A stretch of DNA of 64,000 bases from positions 868,001 to 932,000 of the forward strand of contig NC_018942.1 in the NCBI RefSeq assembly GCF_000304475.1, read 5' to 3'. Shown piece by piece: positions 52,901-62,948 of this stretch. The notes under the pieces are model-generated. The model did no database searches. It was given only the letters and a program-made list of their open reading frames with translations, and was not told where the DNA came from. This DNA is from Kazachstania africana CBS 2517. Taxonomy: Eukaryota; Ascomycota; Saccharomycetes; Saccharomycetales; Saccharomycetaceae. Position numbers and translations under genes: made by a program. Every line of letters starts with the position of its first letter. Position 1 is the first letter of the stretch.

Positions 52901-54321
52901 TTCATTTCGCTGGCAACATTCATGTACTTTAAATAGGATAATTTTGCCTTTAGTATCCATGGTGCTAATGGGAAGAATATTTTTTTCTGGAAAATTGTTT
53001 CTATGTCTTTCTCTTGCATTATCTTTTCAGCAAATTTCTTGAAAGCAATCTTATTTTCATCAGTCGCTGAAGTGTTTGTTATAAAATCCAAGTCACTTAC
53101 ACCTACCCAGTCTTGCAACAAATCAATCTCATATTTCAGATTGGTTCTAGAATTTAACCAACTAGTCAATGTTTCAACTCTGTTAACAAATTCAGTTGTG
53201 CCAGTAATTGGCTTTTGTGAGATCAGATGCTTCAAGTTCGGCCAAAAATTCATCACTTTATAGTAATTATTTAGCAAATTTTCGACTTCCGATTCAGCCT
53301 CTTCTTGACGGAGATTTGGATCAGCTTTAAATCTCATAATTTCGTCGAAAACAATGTCACTGGACTCTCTTAGTAATGAAAAGGAATCTTTTTGATCTTC
53401 TACGGTCCTTCCGTTCATCCATGCCCTTAATTCTAACCAAATATCTTCAGAATATTGATCTAATAACCTGTTGGTATCCCTGTCTCTTTCTTCCTCATCC
53501 AATTTTGTCCTTTCACTTTTTATTATATCTCCATTCAATACCTTCGAGAGCATCGTCTGCCATTCTAGCCGTTCAATGATATCAGAGTGTTCAAAGACGT
53601 CTTCCAGAATATGGTCGATATCCTTTGGATCATCTTTATTCTTAGCTTTGAGTTTAGTTAAGAGTAGTTTAAAGTAGTTACTTTTGGGATCCAATGAGCC
53701 CAATTTATGTAAGAAATTGTTTTTGTTACTGTCACCTAAATCAATCTTAAGATCATTTAAATTCAAATCTACTTCACTTTTCTCAATCTCAGGGTCAACC
53801 TCGTCGTTCAATATTAGAGATGAAATAATACCCTTTGTGTAATACTCATCATAAATCATTTTTTTTTTCATCTTTTCTAAATATGATTTCTCGTTGGAGA
53901 AATACTCATTTCTATAAACAACAGATTTACTTCTTGAACGGTTATTTGAGCTTGGAGAAATAGTTAAATTTGGCGTAATAATAGCATTATTCTTAGCATT
54001 ATCGACATTAATATCGGGCTCCTTGATCTTAGAAACTGTCTTAAAATCAGTAACGGTTGTCCCACCAAGAATCTTAGTATCGTACTCAACTAGAGATGGC
54101 CTTTCCCCAGGCGGATTATCTTGGGCTAGTACAGATTCGGACGAATTCTTAGTAGGATAGTCCGATTCATGCATGGGTAAAGATGACACTGTGACAGTGG
54201 CGGAGCGGGAAGTTGGCAGCTCAGCTCCGACTATAGCTTCATTAGACGTCAACCTCTGAGGAGTAATCCCATCGAGGAGCTCTTCTTTGTCGTGTAGATC
54301 AAAATAATCTTGATTCGACAT
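49915..54321 (-). CDS. SSK2: MAP kinase kinase kinase of the HOG pathway
   Basis: The product has 1468 residues. A long N-terminal regulatory region, which in the family binds the response regulator Ssk1, precedes a C-terminal kinase domain from about 1155. Its motifs are GGGTFGAVFSAV, the lysine of LAVKEIK, HRDIKPENILL (about 1280), VDFGASK in place of DFG with the Asp kept, and GTPMYMAPEAI. Ssk2 phosphorylates Pbs2 in osmotic stress. The region around residues 130-300 is highly charged. Length falls between SSK2 and SSK22 of S. cerevisiae; ALG12 and PPG1 flanking favour SSK2 (YNR031C). Confidence 0.94.
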   Translation of the reverse strand: MSNQDYFDLHDKEELLDGITPQRLTSNEAIVGAELPTSRSATVTVSSLPMHESDYPTKNSSESVLAQDNPPGERPSLVEYDTKILGGTTVTDFKTVSKIKEPDINVDNAKNNAIITPNLTISPSSNNRSRSKSVVYRNEYFSNEKSYLEKMKKKMIYDEYYTKGIISSLILNDEVDPEIEKSEVDLNLNDLKIDLGDSNKNNFLHKLGSLDPKSNYFKLLLTKLKAKNKDDPKDIDHILEDVFEHSDIIERLEWQTMLSKVLNGDIIKSERTKLDEEERDRDTNRLLDQYSEDIWLELRAWMNGRTVEDQKDSFSLLRESSDIVFDEIMRFKADPNLRQEEAESEVENLLNNYYKVMNFWPNLKHLISQKPITGTTEFVNRVETLTSWLNSRTNLKYEIDLLQDWVGVSDLDFITNTSATDENKIAFKKFAEKIMQEKDIETIFQKKIFFPLAPWILKAKLSYLKYMNVASEMNLKHSDTDLVVLLLFPIKLLEEIIKVRLLYAKKLQNPTMMMIDQMIDDFSAYVKLSAQLKATLIDYCKRWYLDIELNDSFDQIVVHGIRFLFKLLHLKVIDGSSKSFKTYKEPEVLVTYWEALKNTGHYIAGAGKEIAFGFSKLTATLLQRLNEDIGELHDSTTSLRGNLDGEKWLLQTLENLGSLKRKLNRFSNLLSKAFQNTVTYTVNDCASLLENLRNTGHFLIYSGSRLERNGVYLIASPNLIGIDDDELLRILKNAEIGCDIIPKIEIKSSLSIYGIMDVMENPNTKLVQKTSPEGVPYHEIVQEDVTSEDANLTKVHDLSAHTSRTYSSGNILTVPRRAFKLTKSGSYYNGNKYQTFHTESEKEILELEAKVDSLGYILLLSTGQPIIWEGSVHNVVAKSIDFGEILKSAKPNTLTLFNQGSSYSLDYRNDTLKNLAGNSISYVLRSCSIGSIENILQRINKTYFNCTCDVLTNYTKVVTRFKESHDPGNLINGLFLFTRDFGRNFLRTSNSTYQTKSAVILLMVKMSIRWLSFLAEECDPNDQRTFKWCVTAMEFAMQMISGLNILALNKSQFHELKEKISVCMSLLVSHFDVMGARSSDMQKLSKPSRLNMDIIEDFDVDAMLAINSRLRLNSIAKLEEKMTHNLVKVGKVLDDTEKSNKFISSLASSISNVSIRWQKRKYIGGGTFGAVFSAVNLDNGEILAVKEIKIQDNKSMEKFFPLIKDEMNVLEMLNHPNVVQYYGVEVHRDRVNIFMEYCEGGSLATLLEHGRIEDELVTQMYTLQLLEGLAYLHESGIIHRDIKPENILLDYNGIIKYVDFGASKRAVKNSTRWAASIGKGSISSHSSSEGDSNSGKLQDLIGTPMYMAPEAITGSTTEGRFGSSDIWSLGCVTLEMITGKRPWYNLDNEWAILYHVVAGQSPRFPNKNKVSSAGRKFLKRCLVHSASKRATAFELLMEPWIVEIRELAFGDSNRTDSNKSVNNNLSSF

Positions 54322-54687
54322 AGCTTCCTCAATAACCAGTGTGAGAATGAGTACACCCGCCGATGACTTTAATTTCTCTCTTCAGTGATCACTTTCAAAG
54401 TGGCTTCCTATATTGTAGCCACTAATGAAATACACCTAAAATAGTACTAAGCTAGTACTTTGACGCTTTTCGTTGTTTTACTTAAAAATAGAGAAAAGAG
54501 AATTTAAAAGTATTCTAAATTATATTATCTACCTTGCTTCAAAAAGCTCTTAAAAATACTCTTTATATTTGATTTATTTTAATAATACCGATTTCTTAAT
54601 CTCCGCAATAAAAAGAAAAATTGAGTTGCAATTTGATTTGAGAGAAGCCAATTTAAGAAAGAGGTGAGAATTGGTTAATCAAGAAGT
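54322..54687. other. Divergent promoter of SSK2 and PPG1
   Basis: This 366-bp AT-rich region serves two genes transcribed apart. No clear factor site or other gene is seen. Confidence 0.5.
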
Positions 54688-55824
54688 ATGGAGTTGGATG
54701 AATGCCTGGAGAAGCTGTATGTGGGGCAATTGCTGCCGGAGATCACGATCAGGGCACTGTGTTTCAAGCTCAAGGAGATGCTTGTGAAAGAATCAAACGT
54801 CATACATATCACAACACCTGTTACTGTAGTTGGAGACATGCACGGTCAGTTTCATGATATGCTGGAGATGTTCAAGATAGGTGGTAGGGTTCCTGATACG
54901 AACTATCTGTTTCTGGGTGATTATGTCGATAGAGGCCTCTATAGTATTGAGACAATCATGCTCTTGATTGTATTGAAACTGAGGTATCCAAATAGAATAC
55001 ATTTATTGAGAGGCAACCACGAATCGAGGCAAATTACACAGAGTTACGGATTTTACACTGAATGTTTGAACAAGTATGGAGACGATTCTAGAGTTTGGCA
55101 TTATCTGACGGATGTTTTTGATCACTTAGTACTATGTTGCATCATTGACGATTCAATATTTTGCGTTCATGGTGGTCTCTCGCCGAATGTACAGACAATA
55201 GATCAAATAAAAATTATAGATAGGTTTAGAGAGATCCCACACGATGGCGCAATGGCTGACTTGGTATGGTCCGATCCCGAGGATAATACTGGCACGAATA
55301 ATTTGAATGGTATGGACATGATTACATCGAATGATCCAGAGGTAGCGTTCAAACAATCTCTATCAGTCCCTTCGCAACAATTTCAAGTATCACCAAGAGG
55401 TGCTGGTTACACTTTTGGTAGGAGCGTGGTAGAAAAGTTTCTGTACTTGAATAATATGGAAAGAATTTATAGAGCTCACCAACTGTGTAATGAAGGGTAT
55501 CAAATTTATTTTGATGGGCTTGTTACTACAGTATGGTCTGCTCCAAATTACTGTTATAGATGTGGCAATAAAGCTTCAATTCTTGAGCTGTATAGTAAGA
55601 ACGACTACTATTTCAACGTATTTGATGAAGCTCCAGAAAATAAGATAAATGGATTAAGTCAATCTTCCACATCAGATATCACTGCACGAAAGCTGTTAAA
55701 TGATTACTTCAATGATGATAATGACCTTATTGATAATGATGGTTCAATAACGGAAACGGACGTTTTTTCAGAAGAATATCAATCAAAATCAGCCTCTTCA
55801 AGACGTGTGGAGTATTTTTTATAA
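54688..55824 (+). CDS. PPG1: PP2A-like serine/threonine phosphatase
   Basis: The product has 378 residues. The metal-binding phosphoesterase motifs are GDMHGQ at 49-54, GDYVDRG at 77-83 and RGNHE at 108-112, followed by HGGLSP and SAPNYCYRCGN. The protein ends in YFL, the C-terminal motif that is carboxymethylated in PP2A-type phosphatases. In S. cerevisiae Ppg1 acts with the Far complex, including in control of mitophagy, and affects glycogen. A 60-residue acidic Asn/Asp/Ser-rich tail precedes the end. The order SSK2-PPG1-HUB1 matches YNR031C, YNR032W and YNR032C-A. Confidence 0.94.
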   Translation: MELDECLEKLYVGQLLPEITIRALCFKLKEMLVKESNVIHITTPVTVVGDMHGQFHDMLEMFKIGGRVPDTNYLFLGDYVDRGLYSIETIMLLIVLKLRYPNRIHLLRGNHESRQITQSYGFYTECLNKYGDDSRVWHYLTDVFDHLVLCCIIDDSIFCVHGGLSPNVQTIDQIKIIDRFREIPHDGAMADLVWSDPEDNTGTNNLNGMDMITSNDPEVAFKQSLSVPSQQFQVSPRGAGYTFGRSVVEKFLYLNNMERIYRAHQLCNEGYQIYFDGLVTTVWSAPNYCYRCGNKASILELYSKNDYYFNVFDEAPENKINGLSQSSTSDITARKLLNDYFNDDNDLIDNDGSITETDVFSEEYQSKSASSRRVEYFL

Positions 55825-55892
55825 CTTTTGCATGTATATACAATAGAATATTTCTCTTATATATTAATGACTAATACCATATTCATCATGAA

Positions 55893-56114
55893 TTACACAT
55901 AGTATAATTCTAGATTGGTACCGCTATGAATTTCATAATCACCAAGCGTTATATGATCTTTTAAAACGGTTCCTCCCTTTTGTAATACAAGCTTACTAGG
56001 AAGGCTGCCAATTTGAACCGATAGAACTTTCTTCAAGTCACCTACGGTATCATCTTCTAAGCACTTGACTTTTGTCTTTTTACCCAATCTATCACTAACA
56101 ATCACTTCAATCAT
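55893..56114 (-). CDS. HUB1: Ubiquitin-like modifier Hub1
   Basis: The product has 73 residues from ATG 56114, exactly the usual Hub1 length; 20 more codons upstream are open but start with TTG. It begins [13 protein letters not shown] and ends LELYYV, the double-tyrosine end that replaces the diglycine of ubiquitin, so it acts by non-covalent binding. Hub1 binds Snu66 in the spliceosome and affects 5' splice-site choice. It converges on PPG1 with 68 bp between. Confidence 0.95.
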   Translation of the reverse strand: MIEVIVSDRLGKKTKVKCLEDDTVGDLKKVLSVQIGSLPSKLVLQKGGTVLKDHITLGDYEIHSGTNLELYYV

Positions 56115-56776
56115 CCCTAACTGTGTTCTTTCGTCGATGACTTCGACATTGACTACATCAAAACAATTTTTCAAACATTAATTCGGGTTAATACATCTAC
56201 TGAAAAAGCTGATATGGAAATGTAAGGTTAATGCATTATTCTTCATTATCCTTGTATAAATAACAAACGGAGCATCGCATTATTAACTTGCTTGTGTGAT
56301 AATCGATGGCCTTCAAGAGATCCACGAGGCGTAATTATTTGAGAGTTTTTAATGTTTAAGGATTCTCTATAGTGAGTAATACAAGTAAAATTATATTCTG
56401 AGGAAAAACTTGTGTAATACCCTCAAATACAGTGCCTGATTTTCCCAAGTGGAAAGTTTGGGCCAGTGGAATAAACAGGCAGTCGTAAGAAAACACCTAC
56501 TAGGTCTTGGCACCACAGACAGAAAAAAGTGCAATACTCTCAGCTTGGCTTCGTCAAAAGATAAAATATAGATTGGAAGACGTGAGTGAACTGCGTTTAG
56601 CCTTTCCCATGCTTTTTCTGCATAATACACAGTTCTCTTAATTTTGTACTGCTCTTGAAATCCGAGAATAATCGTTGCTTCTCAAGATCCGATGAGGTGA
56701 ACTTAAAAATAAAATTTACTTTGAATCACTCAACTATATTTGAGAAGTGCTCCTCAAGCACTGTAGATAGCGAACA
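56115..56776. other. Divergent promoter of HUB1 and ABZ1
   Basis: This 662-bp region between genes transcribed apart has no ORF I believe in, no tRNA and no LTR. I see no clear regulatory motif. Confidence 0.5.
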
Positions 56777-59032
56777 ATGGATCGATTTAATATTCTTTTC
56801 ATTGATTCTTATGATTCTTTCAGTTATAACCTTATAAGATTGATTGAAAGTCAGAGCATCGACAATGGAAAGGGAATTCAAGTTACGGTTATTCATAATG
56901 ACACCTTCGATGATCTCAAGGAACTATTAGCATACATAAATATTTTCGAGTGTATTGTCATTGGCCCAGGACCAGGAAATCCAGTTAATGGTGCTAAAGA
57001 TATCGGGATCATATCAGCACTATTCAATTCAGATCAAATTGAAATTCCGATTCTTGGTGTTTGTCTAGGTTTTCAAGCAATGTGCTATTATCACGGTGCT
57101 ACTATAGAAGAACTGAAGACTATTAAGCATGGACAAGTAGAACCAATCGAGATAGACACGAGTGTCCCTTTATTCGAAAACTGTCCACCTGTATTCAAAT
57201 CTACTAGGTATCATTCTCTTCATGTTTCGAACTATGAAGGGAATGATAATATCGAACCGCTTGCGTTCACTTATGATGAGAATGGTAAACTGTTAATGGC
57301 AGCAAAGATAAAAGGAAAGCCATATTATGGGGTTCAATATCATCCAGAGTCCTGCTGTTCAGAATATGGTGATAAGCTTATCGAAAATTTCTTGAAGATC
57401 ACGCAATCACATCACAAAGAAACATCTATCAGATCAAATTCTGAACAATTTTTACGGTCTATACACAAATCAATTGACATTAGACCAACTTACCTCAACT
57501 CATACAATTCCTCGAAATCGCCGGAAATATCTATTCAATCGTACAGAATCAATGAAGGTGGAATTGATATGGCGAAACTATTTTGTGATTCCTTCCCAAA
57601 TCTCTCCAAGTTTCTTTTACTATCTTCCAAATTCAATAAAAAATTTGGCAAGTGGTCGATAATTGCATTACCGGATGACAGTTCCACTGTTTTTACGCAT
57701 TACGAATCAATCAAGAAAACAACAGTTCATAGTTGGCAAGATCCAAGACTGAAAGTGTCTGAATATAAAAAAAATGTTGAAGAAGGTACATCTACAGACT
57801 GCCTTACTGTTCTCCCCCAAGATAAATCTAAATTTTGGGACTATATCGGAAATTTTATGAAAGACCACATCTCATATCACTACGACAATAAGCTGCCATT
57901 TATTGGGGGACTAGTAGGTATTTTAGGATATGAAATGGGACAATATGTCGAACAATCTGGTACATACTCTTTACAGCCTGATGCCAAACTCGCATTTATA
58001 TCAAATTCCATTGTAATCGACCATGAAATCGGAAAACTTTATACGATATCATTATCTGGGTCATTTCCCCAGGAACTTACAGATTTCTTCGTAAATTTTA
58101 ATTCATCTGCAGGTATAGAATCTGAAGGCGATGACAGTACTGGATTTCCCGACGCAACTCACTTTGCTATTGAGAAACCGAATGCTGTAGATTATATGAG
58201 AGCCTTCAAAAAGTGCCAAAGACGTATTCATTGTGGCGATTCATATGAAATCTGTCTTACGACACAATCGATAGTACAACCTAGTAAGACTATTAATCCA
58301 TGGATTATATACAAGAAGTTGCTAAAAATGAACCCATCTCCCTTTTCAAGTTTTTTTGAGTTTAATGATCTAATTGGCTCCGAAGACATACTATATTTAT
58401 TGAGTTCATCTCCAGAAAGATTTATTGAATGGGACCAGAATATTTGTGAACTCCGCCCTATAAAGGGTACAGTGAAGAAAGGAAGAAATATGGACTTGAA
58501 ACGGGCCAGTGAAATCCTGAAAACGCCAAAAGAGTTTGGTGAAAATTTGATGATCTTGGATTTGATAAGAAATGACCTGCACCAGCTAGTGAAGGATGTT
58601 CAAGTAACCGAATTTATGTCTATCGAAGAATACGAAACTGTATATCAGTTGGTTAGTGTTATCAGAGCAAGTGGTATACAAAACAGTGTATATTCTGGAT
58701 TTGACTTCTTAAGAAATTCCTTACCACCGGGCTCAATGACGGGCGCTCCAAAGAAGATTACCGTCGAATTACTTCAAAAAGAGATCGAAAACGAATTGAA
58801 CGAACATATACATCCCGATGGCAGCAGAGGTGTTTACAGTGGTGTTTCTGGTTACTGGTCCGTCAATGACCACAGCGACTGGTCCGTCAATATAAGGTGC
58901 ATGTATTCCTACGATGGTGGTAAGAAGTGGCTTTTGGGAGCAGGTGGTGCCATTACTGCCCTCAGTACACTCGATGGTGAATGGGAAGAGATGCAAGTCA
59001 AACTAGACAGTGCATTACAGGTTTTTGAATAA
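56777..59032 (+). CDS. ABZ1: Para-aminobenzoate (aminodeoxychorismate) synthase, fused amidotransferase and synthase
   Basis: The product has 751 residues. The N-terminal class I glutamine amidotransferase has its triad: Cys96 in LGVCLGFQ, His189 and Glu191 in VQYHPES. The C-terminal two thirds is the chorismate-binding PabB domain with IVIDHEIGKLYTI, LSSSPERFIEW, RPIKGTVKKGR, LMILDLIRNDL and LPPGSMTGAPK. The enzyme converts chorismate and glutamine to 4-amino-4-deoxychorismate, the precursor of folate. The fused layout is that of fungal Abz1, and the position matches YNR033W. Confidence 0.95.
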   Translation: MDRFNILFIDSYDSFSYNLIRLIESQSIDNGKGIQVTVIHNDTFDDLKELLAYINIFECIVIGPGPGNPVNGAKDIGIISALFNSDQIEIPILGVCLGFQAMCYYHGATIEELKTIKHGQVEPIEIDTSVPLFENCPPVFKSTRYHSLHVSNYEGNDNIEPLAFTYDENGKLLMAAKIKGKPYYGVQYHPESCCSEYGDKLIENFLKITQSHHKETSIRSNSEQFLRSIHKSIDIRPTYLNSYNSSKSPEISIQSYRINEGGIDMAKLFCDSFPNLSKFLLLSSKFNKKFGKWSIIALPDDSSTVFTHYESIKKTTVHSWQDPRLKVSEYKKNVEEGTSTDCLTVLPQDKSKFWDYIGNFMKDHISYHYDNKLPFIGGLVGILGYEMGQYVEQSGTYSLQPDAKLAFISNSIVIDHEIGKLYTISLSGSFPQELTDFFVNFNSSAGIESEGDDSTGFPDATHFAIEKPNAVDYMRAFKKCQRRIHCGDSYEICLTTQSIVQPSKTINPWIIYKKLLKMNPSPFSSFFEFNDLIGSEDILYLLSSSPERFIEWDQNICELRPIKGTVKKGRNMDLKRASEILKTPKEFGENLMILDLIRNDLHQLVKDVQVTEFMSIEEYETVYQLVSVIRASGIQNSVYSGFDFLRNSLPPGSMTGAPKKITVELLQKEIENELNEHIHPDGSRGVYSGVSGYWSVNDHSDWSVNIRCMYSYDGGKKWLLGAGGAITALSTLDGEWEEMQVKLDSALQVFE

Positions 59033-59228
59033 CCCTATAGTCGGAAGAGCCAAAAAAGTTTGGCATCATGCCTTTAATTTCGCAATTATCACCACACCCA
59101 GACCGCGGAGCGGAGTGTCGTAAAAGGGTTAAACGTTGAAAGGAGATTTGCTAGGAATAATATATAACAGTGTAAATAGACGTGGGTATTGAGTAGAACT
59201 GTAAATAGCCAAATATAGTTATCAGAAA

Positions 59229-60230
59229 ATGACAACAACTGTGCCTAAAGTGTTTGCCTTCCATGAATTCTCGGATGTGGCTGAGGCAGTGGCTGATTAT
59301 GTTGTGTATGCACAAAATGGTGCATTGAATAGAAAGGTAAAAGAAAGGAAGCCTTCGCTCGCTGCATTGAACACGAGTCATTCCACTGGCAAAGTTAATG
59401 AACTAGGAACCAAACGGAGTGAAGATGGGGAAGGATCAGAAGTTCAACGAGTTCTTTCATCTAAGAGTGTTCGCTCAGTTGGCAATGACAGCAGTGCCAG
59501 TAGCGTAAGGAGGTCATCTACAAAGAAGAAAGAAGTACGATTCAAGATTGCCATCTCTGGTGGTTCCTTGATTCAGGTTCTGCACGAAGGTCTTTTGAAA
59601 AGATCTGACGTTCAATGGGGTAAATGGGATATGTATTTTGCTGACGAAAGACTGGTACCCTTTAACTCCAATGACAGTAACTACGGACAAGCCAAAAGAA
59701 AAATTTTAGATCTTATTGACACTGAAAAGTATGGGAAACCAAACGTCTATCATATAGATGAATCTTTGATCGAAGATCCCCAAGAATGTGCCGATAATTA
59801 TGAAAAAGTCTTGATCAAGGGTTTTGCCGGAAGAGATTCTGTAAAACTTCCGATGTTTGACTTATTTTTGCTAGGTTGTGCACCAGATGGTCACATTGCA
59901 TCCTTATTCCCAAATTTCCAAGAAAATCTTAGGGAGAAACTAGCGTGGGTCGTTCCAGTAGTAAAAGCTCCATCTGGCCCTTCAAATAGGATTTCATTAA
60001 CAATTCCTGTAATTTGTCATTCTCATAGGGTAATGTTTGTTGTAGAAGGTGCTGTGAAAGCTCCGGTTATCAAAACTATTATGGAAAGACCAGAGAAAGG
60101 TTTACCTAGTAGTATTGTTAATGAAGGCGCAGCAGGACGTGTATCATGGTTTGTGGATGATGATGCGTTAACTGATGTATTTGTTACAAAGAAAACTTAT
60201 AAATTTCATAATAAAATTGAGTCTGAGTAA
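59229..60230 (+). CDS. SOL1: Sol1/Sol2-type 6-phosphogluconolactonase-like protein
   Basis: The product has 333 residues, longer than a plain 6-phosphogluconolactonase because of a Ser/Lys-rich insert at about 35-97. Family motifs are ISGGSL, FADERLVPFNSNDSNYG and GCAPDGHIASLFP at about 216-228, where A and I replace the usual G and T. Sol1 and Sol2 have no shown lactonase activity and were found through effects on tRNA export, in contrast to Sol3 and Sol4. The insert and the substitutions put this protein with Sol1/Sol2. ABZ1 upstream favours SOL1 (YNR034W). Confidence 0.88.
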   Translation: MTTTVPKVFAFHEFSDVAEAVADYVVYAQNGALNRKVKERKPSLAALNTSHSTGKVNELGTKRSEDGEGSEVQRVLSSKSVRSVGNDSSASSVRRSSTKKKEVRFKIAISGGSLIQVLHEGLLKRSDVQWGKWDMYFADERLVPFNSNDSNYGQAKRKILDLIDTEKYGKPNVYHIDESLIEDPQECADNYEKVLIKGFAGRDSVKLPMFDLFLLGCAPDGHIASLFPNFQENLREKLAWVVPVVKAPSGPSNRISLTIPVICHSHRVMFVVEGAVKAPVIKTIMERPEKGLPSSIVNEGAAGRVSWFVDDDALTDVFVTKKTYKFHNKIESE

Positions 60231-60464
60231 AAGAAATTAATGAAAAAAAACATGCTGACTTCTGGTTATATGTACTACACAGTCCTGTGCTCCTTAATAA
60301 TATCTATCTGAAGATATTTTGTTGTTGTTACACACTATTATTATATGATGTCATATATTAAATAAATATACATTCTCTAACTGATATAGGAAAATAGAAA
60401 ATGCATTTCCAGGAATAAATTATTAAACTTTATCACATATATACTATAGTTGACTAAAAAATGA

Positions 60465-62249
60465 TTACAGATAAGTCAAGTTATTTGTACTGGTATTTCG
60501 AGAAGGGTTAGCGTCATTATAAATGTTCAATGGGGTTTCGTTTAATGGGATATTCTTACCGGGCACATTCAAATTGAATTGTGTTGAGGCCCTTTCAAAT
60601 AAATACTTACCATCTTGTAAGGAATATTCGTAATCTTCATTCATATTATACCTACCTTCCGTAACAGCATCAACAGCAGGCTCTGCGTTTGTGGAAGTTG
60701 GTTCATTCAAAGGATCATATAACATCATGCCAAAAAATTGGTAATAGAACTCTTCACCAAGAATATTGAGCAAAATTTTTTGTTTCAAGTCAAATCTATA
60801 ACTCAATGGAATTAACACCATAAAAATCATTGGTAAGTAATTGTTCAAGAACTTCACCAGGGGTATAACGTTTAGTCTATCGAATAGTATTATCTGAAAA
60901 GTCGATCGCTTTTGATTGTTTGGTAATAATGTGATCAAATTGAAGCATAAAGGGAACAATAATCTACTTGAGTATAAGGAATAGTAAAAAACGTTAGAAG
61001 GATTACTGTTACCGTTTGAAATTAGATGAAAATTATTGAATTTGAATTTACTCATGGCATATAGTGAAGAAATTGTATTATATGACAAAATCGTGAAGAT
61101 TATGAGGAAATTGTAATAATTGTCACCATTATGGAACAACCACTTGTCAAGAAAGTTCATCTTTTTTGGTAATATTTCGCATATAATGATTAAAAATGAT
61201 AAGATAGTTGCAATTAGGCCTATGATGAACACAGCAATTTTTTTTAAATTGTTTATTGAATTTGATTGTGTTTGTGCTAATGTGTGTATGATTGAATTGG
61301 AATGATTTTGGTAGTAGATATAGTTATAATAATGGTTAATGAACTTATTGTATGTACTGTTCAGTTTTCTTAGGTTGGTAATAGGTTTGGGCAACTCTGT
61401 TGACACTCTATTTGCCGTTGAAATCTTCAGATCATCTAATTTTGACTCAATTTCGATTTTACATTCATTTAACAGTTGGTTGAAAGTAACATCACCATTG
61501 TTTAACTCGTTCGAACTTAATATCAAATCGGCATTATCTACAAGGTTCAACTGAGAATCATTAACATCATCATTCGTTTTACTCAGTACAACAAAGAGTT
61601 TGTTATTAGATATGGCACTTGGAACTTTTACAGAATTAATCAGATCCCTCGGTAAAATAATCAACCCCGTAGAGAGTAATATTAGCGTATAACTCAGGGA
61701 GTATAGGTGGGATAATGTGATAATTAATGACTTGAATTCTAAAAGATTGTGGCCAGTGCTCATTATTAGGTACAATGAACCTATTATTATCCCTAACAAA
61801 CACAAAGAATAGAATTTCACATTCTGCAAAATAGACTTGATAAACCTCTCACGACGGTCATCTCTGGGTAACGCATATTTCAACGAAATGTAGGAAATAC
61901 CAACCGGTATCAAAAACCAGCAAAATGCAAATTGTAACCAATAAATCAATGGCCAGATTATCTCGAAAAACCGAACGTTATTGGATCTCTTTCGTAGATG
62001 AGACAGTTCCTGTACAGTCGTTTCATTAAGTGGCTTGTTTGTATGGCCATTGCTACCAACAGCAGATGCTTGAAAAACATCAAACGGTAAAAGGAAGTCT
62101 GTTCCCAGCAGTAGCATCATGTTCAATGTCAATATAAGTAAAACGAAGGGAAATGTGTTTTTATGCATTTTGAAGGAAAAATACCTGTCAGTAGTGAGCA
62201 CTGAGGTGCATACAGTAAATACACAACCAAAAAGTACTAGCCAGAACAT
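60465..62249 (-). CDS. LMBR1-family multispan membrane protein
   Basis: The product has 594 residues from the first ATG; 12 more codons upstream are open but start with TTG. Hydrophobic spans lie in two groups: about five in the first 210 residues (WLVLFGCVFTVCTSVL, FVLLILTLNMMLLLG, IIWPLIYWLQFAFCWFLIPV, FYSLCLLGIIIGSLYLI, YSLSYTLILLSTGLIILPRD) and about four after a hydrophilic loop of about 120 residues with coiled-coil character. The WP-WLQF-PV and LIILPRD features match the LMBR1/LMBRD2 family, whose members act in receptor trafficking in animals. I know of no S. cerevisiae orthologue. The C-terminus is soluble and Asn-rich. Function is unknown. Confidence 0.75.
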   Translation of the reverse strand: MFWLVLFGCVFTVCTSVLTTDRYFSFKMHKNTFPFVLLILTLNMMLLLGTDFLLPFDVFQASAVGSNGHTNKPLNETTVQELSHLRKRSNNVRFFEIIWPLIYWLQFAFCWFLIPVGISYISLKYALPRDDRRERFIKSILQNVKFYSLCLLGIIIGSLYLIMSTGHNLLEFKSLIITLSHLYSLSYTLILLSTGLIILPRDLINSVKVPSAISNNKLFVVLSKTNDDVNDSQLNLVDNADLILSSNELNNGDVTFNQLLNECKIEIESKLDDLKISTANRVSTELPKPITNLRKLNSTYNKFINHYYNYIYYQNHSNSIIHTLAQTQSNSINNLKKIAVFIIGLIATILSFLIIICEILPKKMNFLDKWLFHNGDNYYNFLIIFTILSYNTISSLYAMSKFKFNNFHLISNGNSNPSNVFYYSLYSSRLLFPLCFNLITLLPNNQKRSTFQIILFDRLNVIPLVKFLNNYLPMIFMVLIPLSYRFDLKQKILLNILGEEFYYQFFGMMLYDPLNEPTSTNAEPAVDAVTEGRYNMNEDYEYSLQDGKYLFERASTQFNLNVPGKNIPLNETPLNIYNDANPSRNTSTNNLTYL

Positions 62250-62948
62250 TTTTGGGGTGCGTGTTCCATGCAATGATATGTGCAAGTTATATGTGACTAC
62301 GTGACTTATACTTGCAGCTTCGCAATGTAAAAAAATACTAAGTTTATAGATTATTACAGTTCAGAAAATCAGCCTTCGACGCGATTGCCCGGACTTTTGG
62401 TTTTTTAAATTCTTTGGTCGGAATCACAGTCAAGCCCTAATAGAAAGTCGGCCCATTCAGCTGGAAAGTGTCATGGCTCTTTATACAAGGTTCGATTAAA
62501 CCCTAGGGTTATTCGGAGAACTGAGCATGGGCCCCGGTGAATCCCACGAACTTGTTTTCTATTAGTTTCACTCAACTTGGGATGTGTGGGATCTGAGCGA
62601 TTTCTATCAAATAATTGATTTGTTAACAATTCAATTGTGGAAGGATTGGAATGTAATTTCTTCGAGTCAAAATTCTATACACCAACAATAATAGCTTGAC
62701 ATCTATTAAGGATTATTTCTGGGGACCCCTTGGAGTGGAGGGAGTCACTTGGGAGTAATTATCGTGGTATTTCAGGGAGCTAAGTGCTAATTAAGGAACA
62801 CAATGTGCAGATCGATCTTGAATACATCTATATATAAAGAAATGTACCTGAATCATTCAATTCGAAAATTTACTTCTAAGTGTTCGAGTTTAAAATATAA
62901 TATACAAATATAATTATAATTGACTGATAATTATAATAAAAAAAAAAT
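62250..62948. other. Intergenic: divergent promoters of LMBR1-family gene and EGO4-like gene
   Basis: This 699-bp region contains a CCCCT stress-element core at 62726-62730 about 220 bp before the EGO4-like start and an A/T-rich leader. No other gene is seen. Confidence 0.5.

Noticed and set aside
56115..56174. 20-codon N-terminal extension of HUB1
   Set aside because: It begins with TTG and would lengthen a protein whose 73-residue size is highly conserved.
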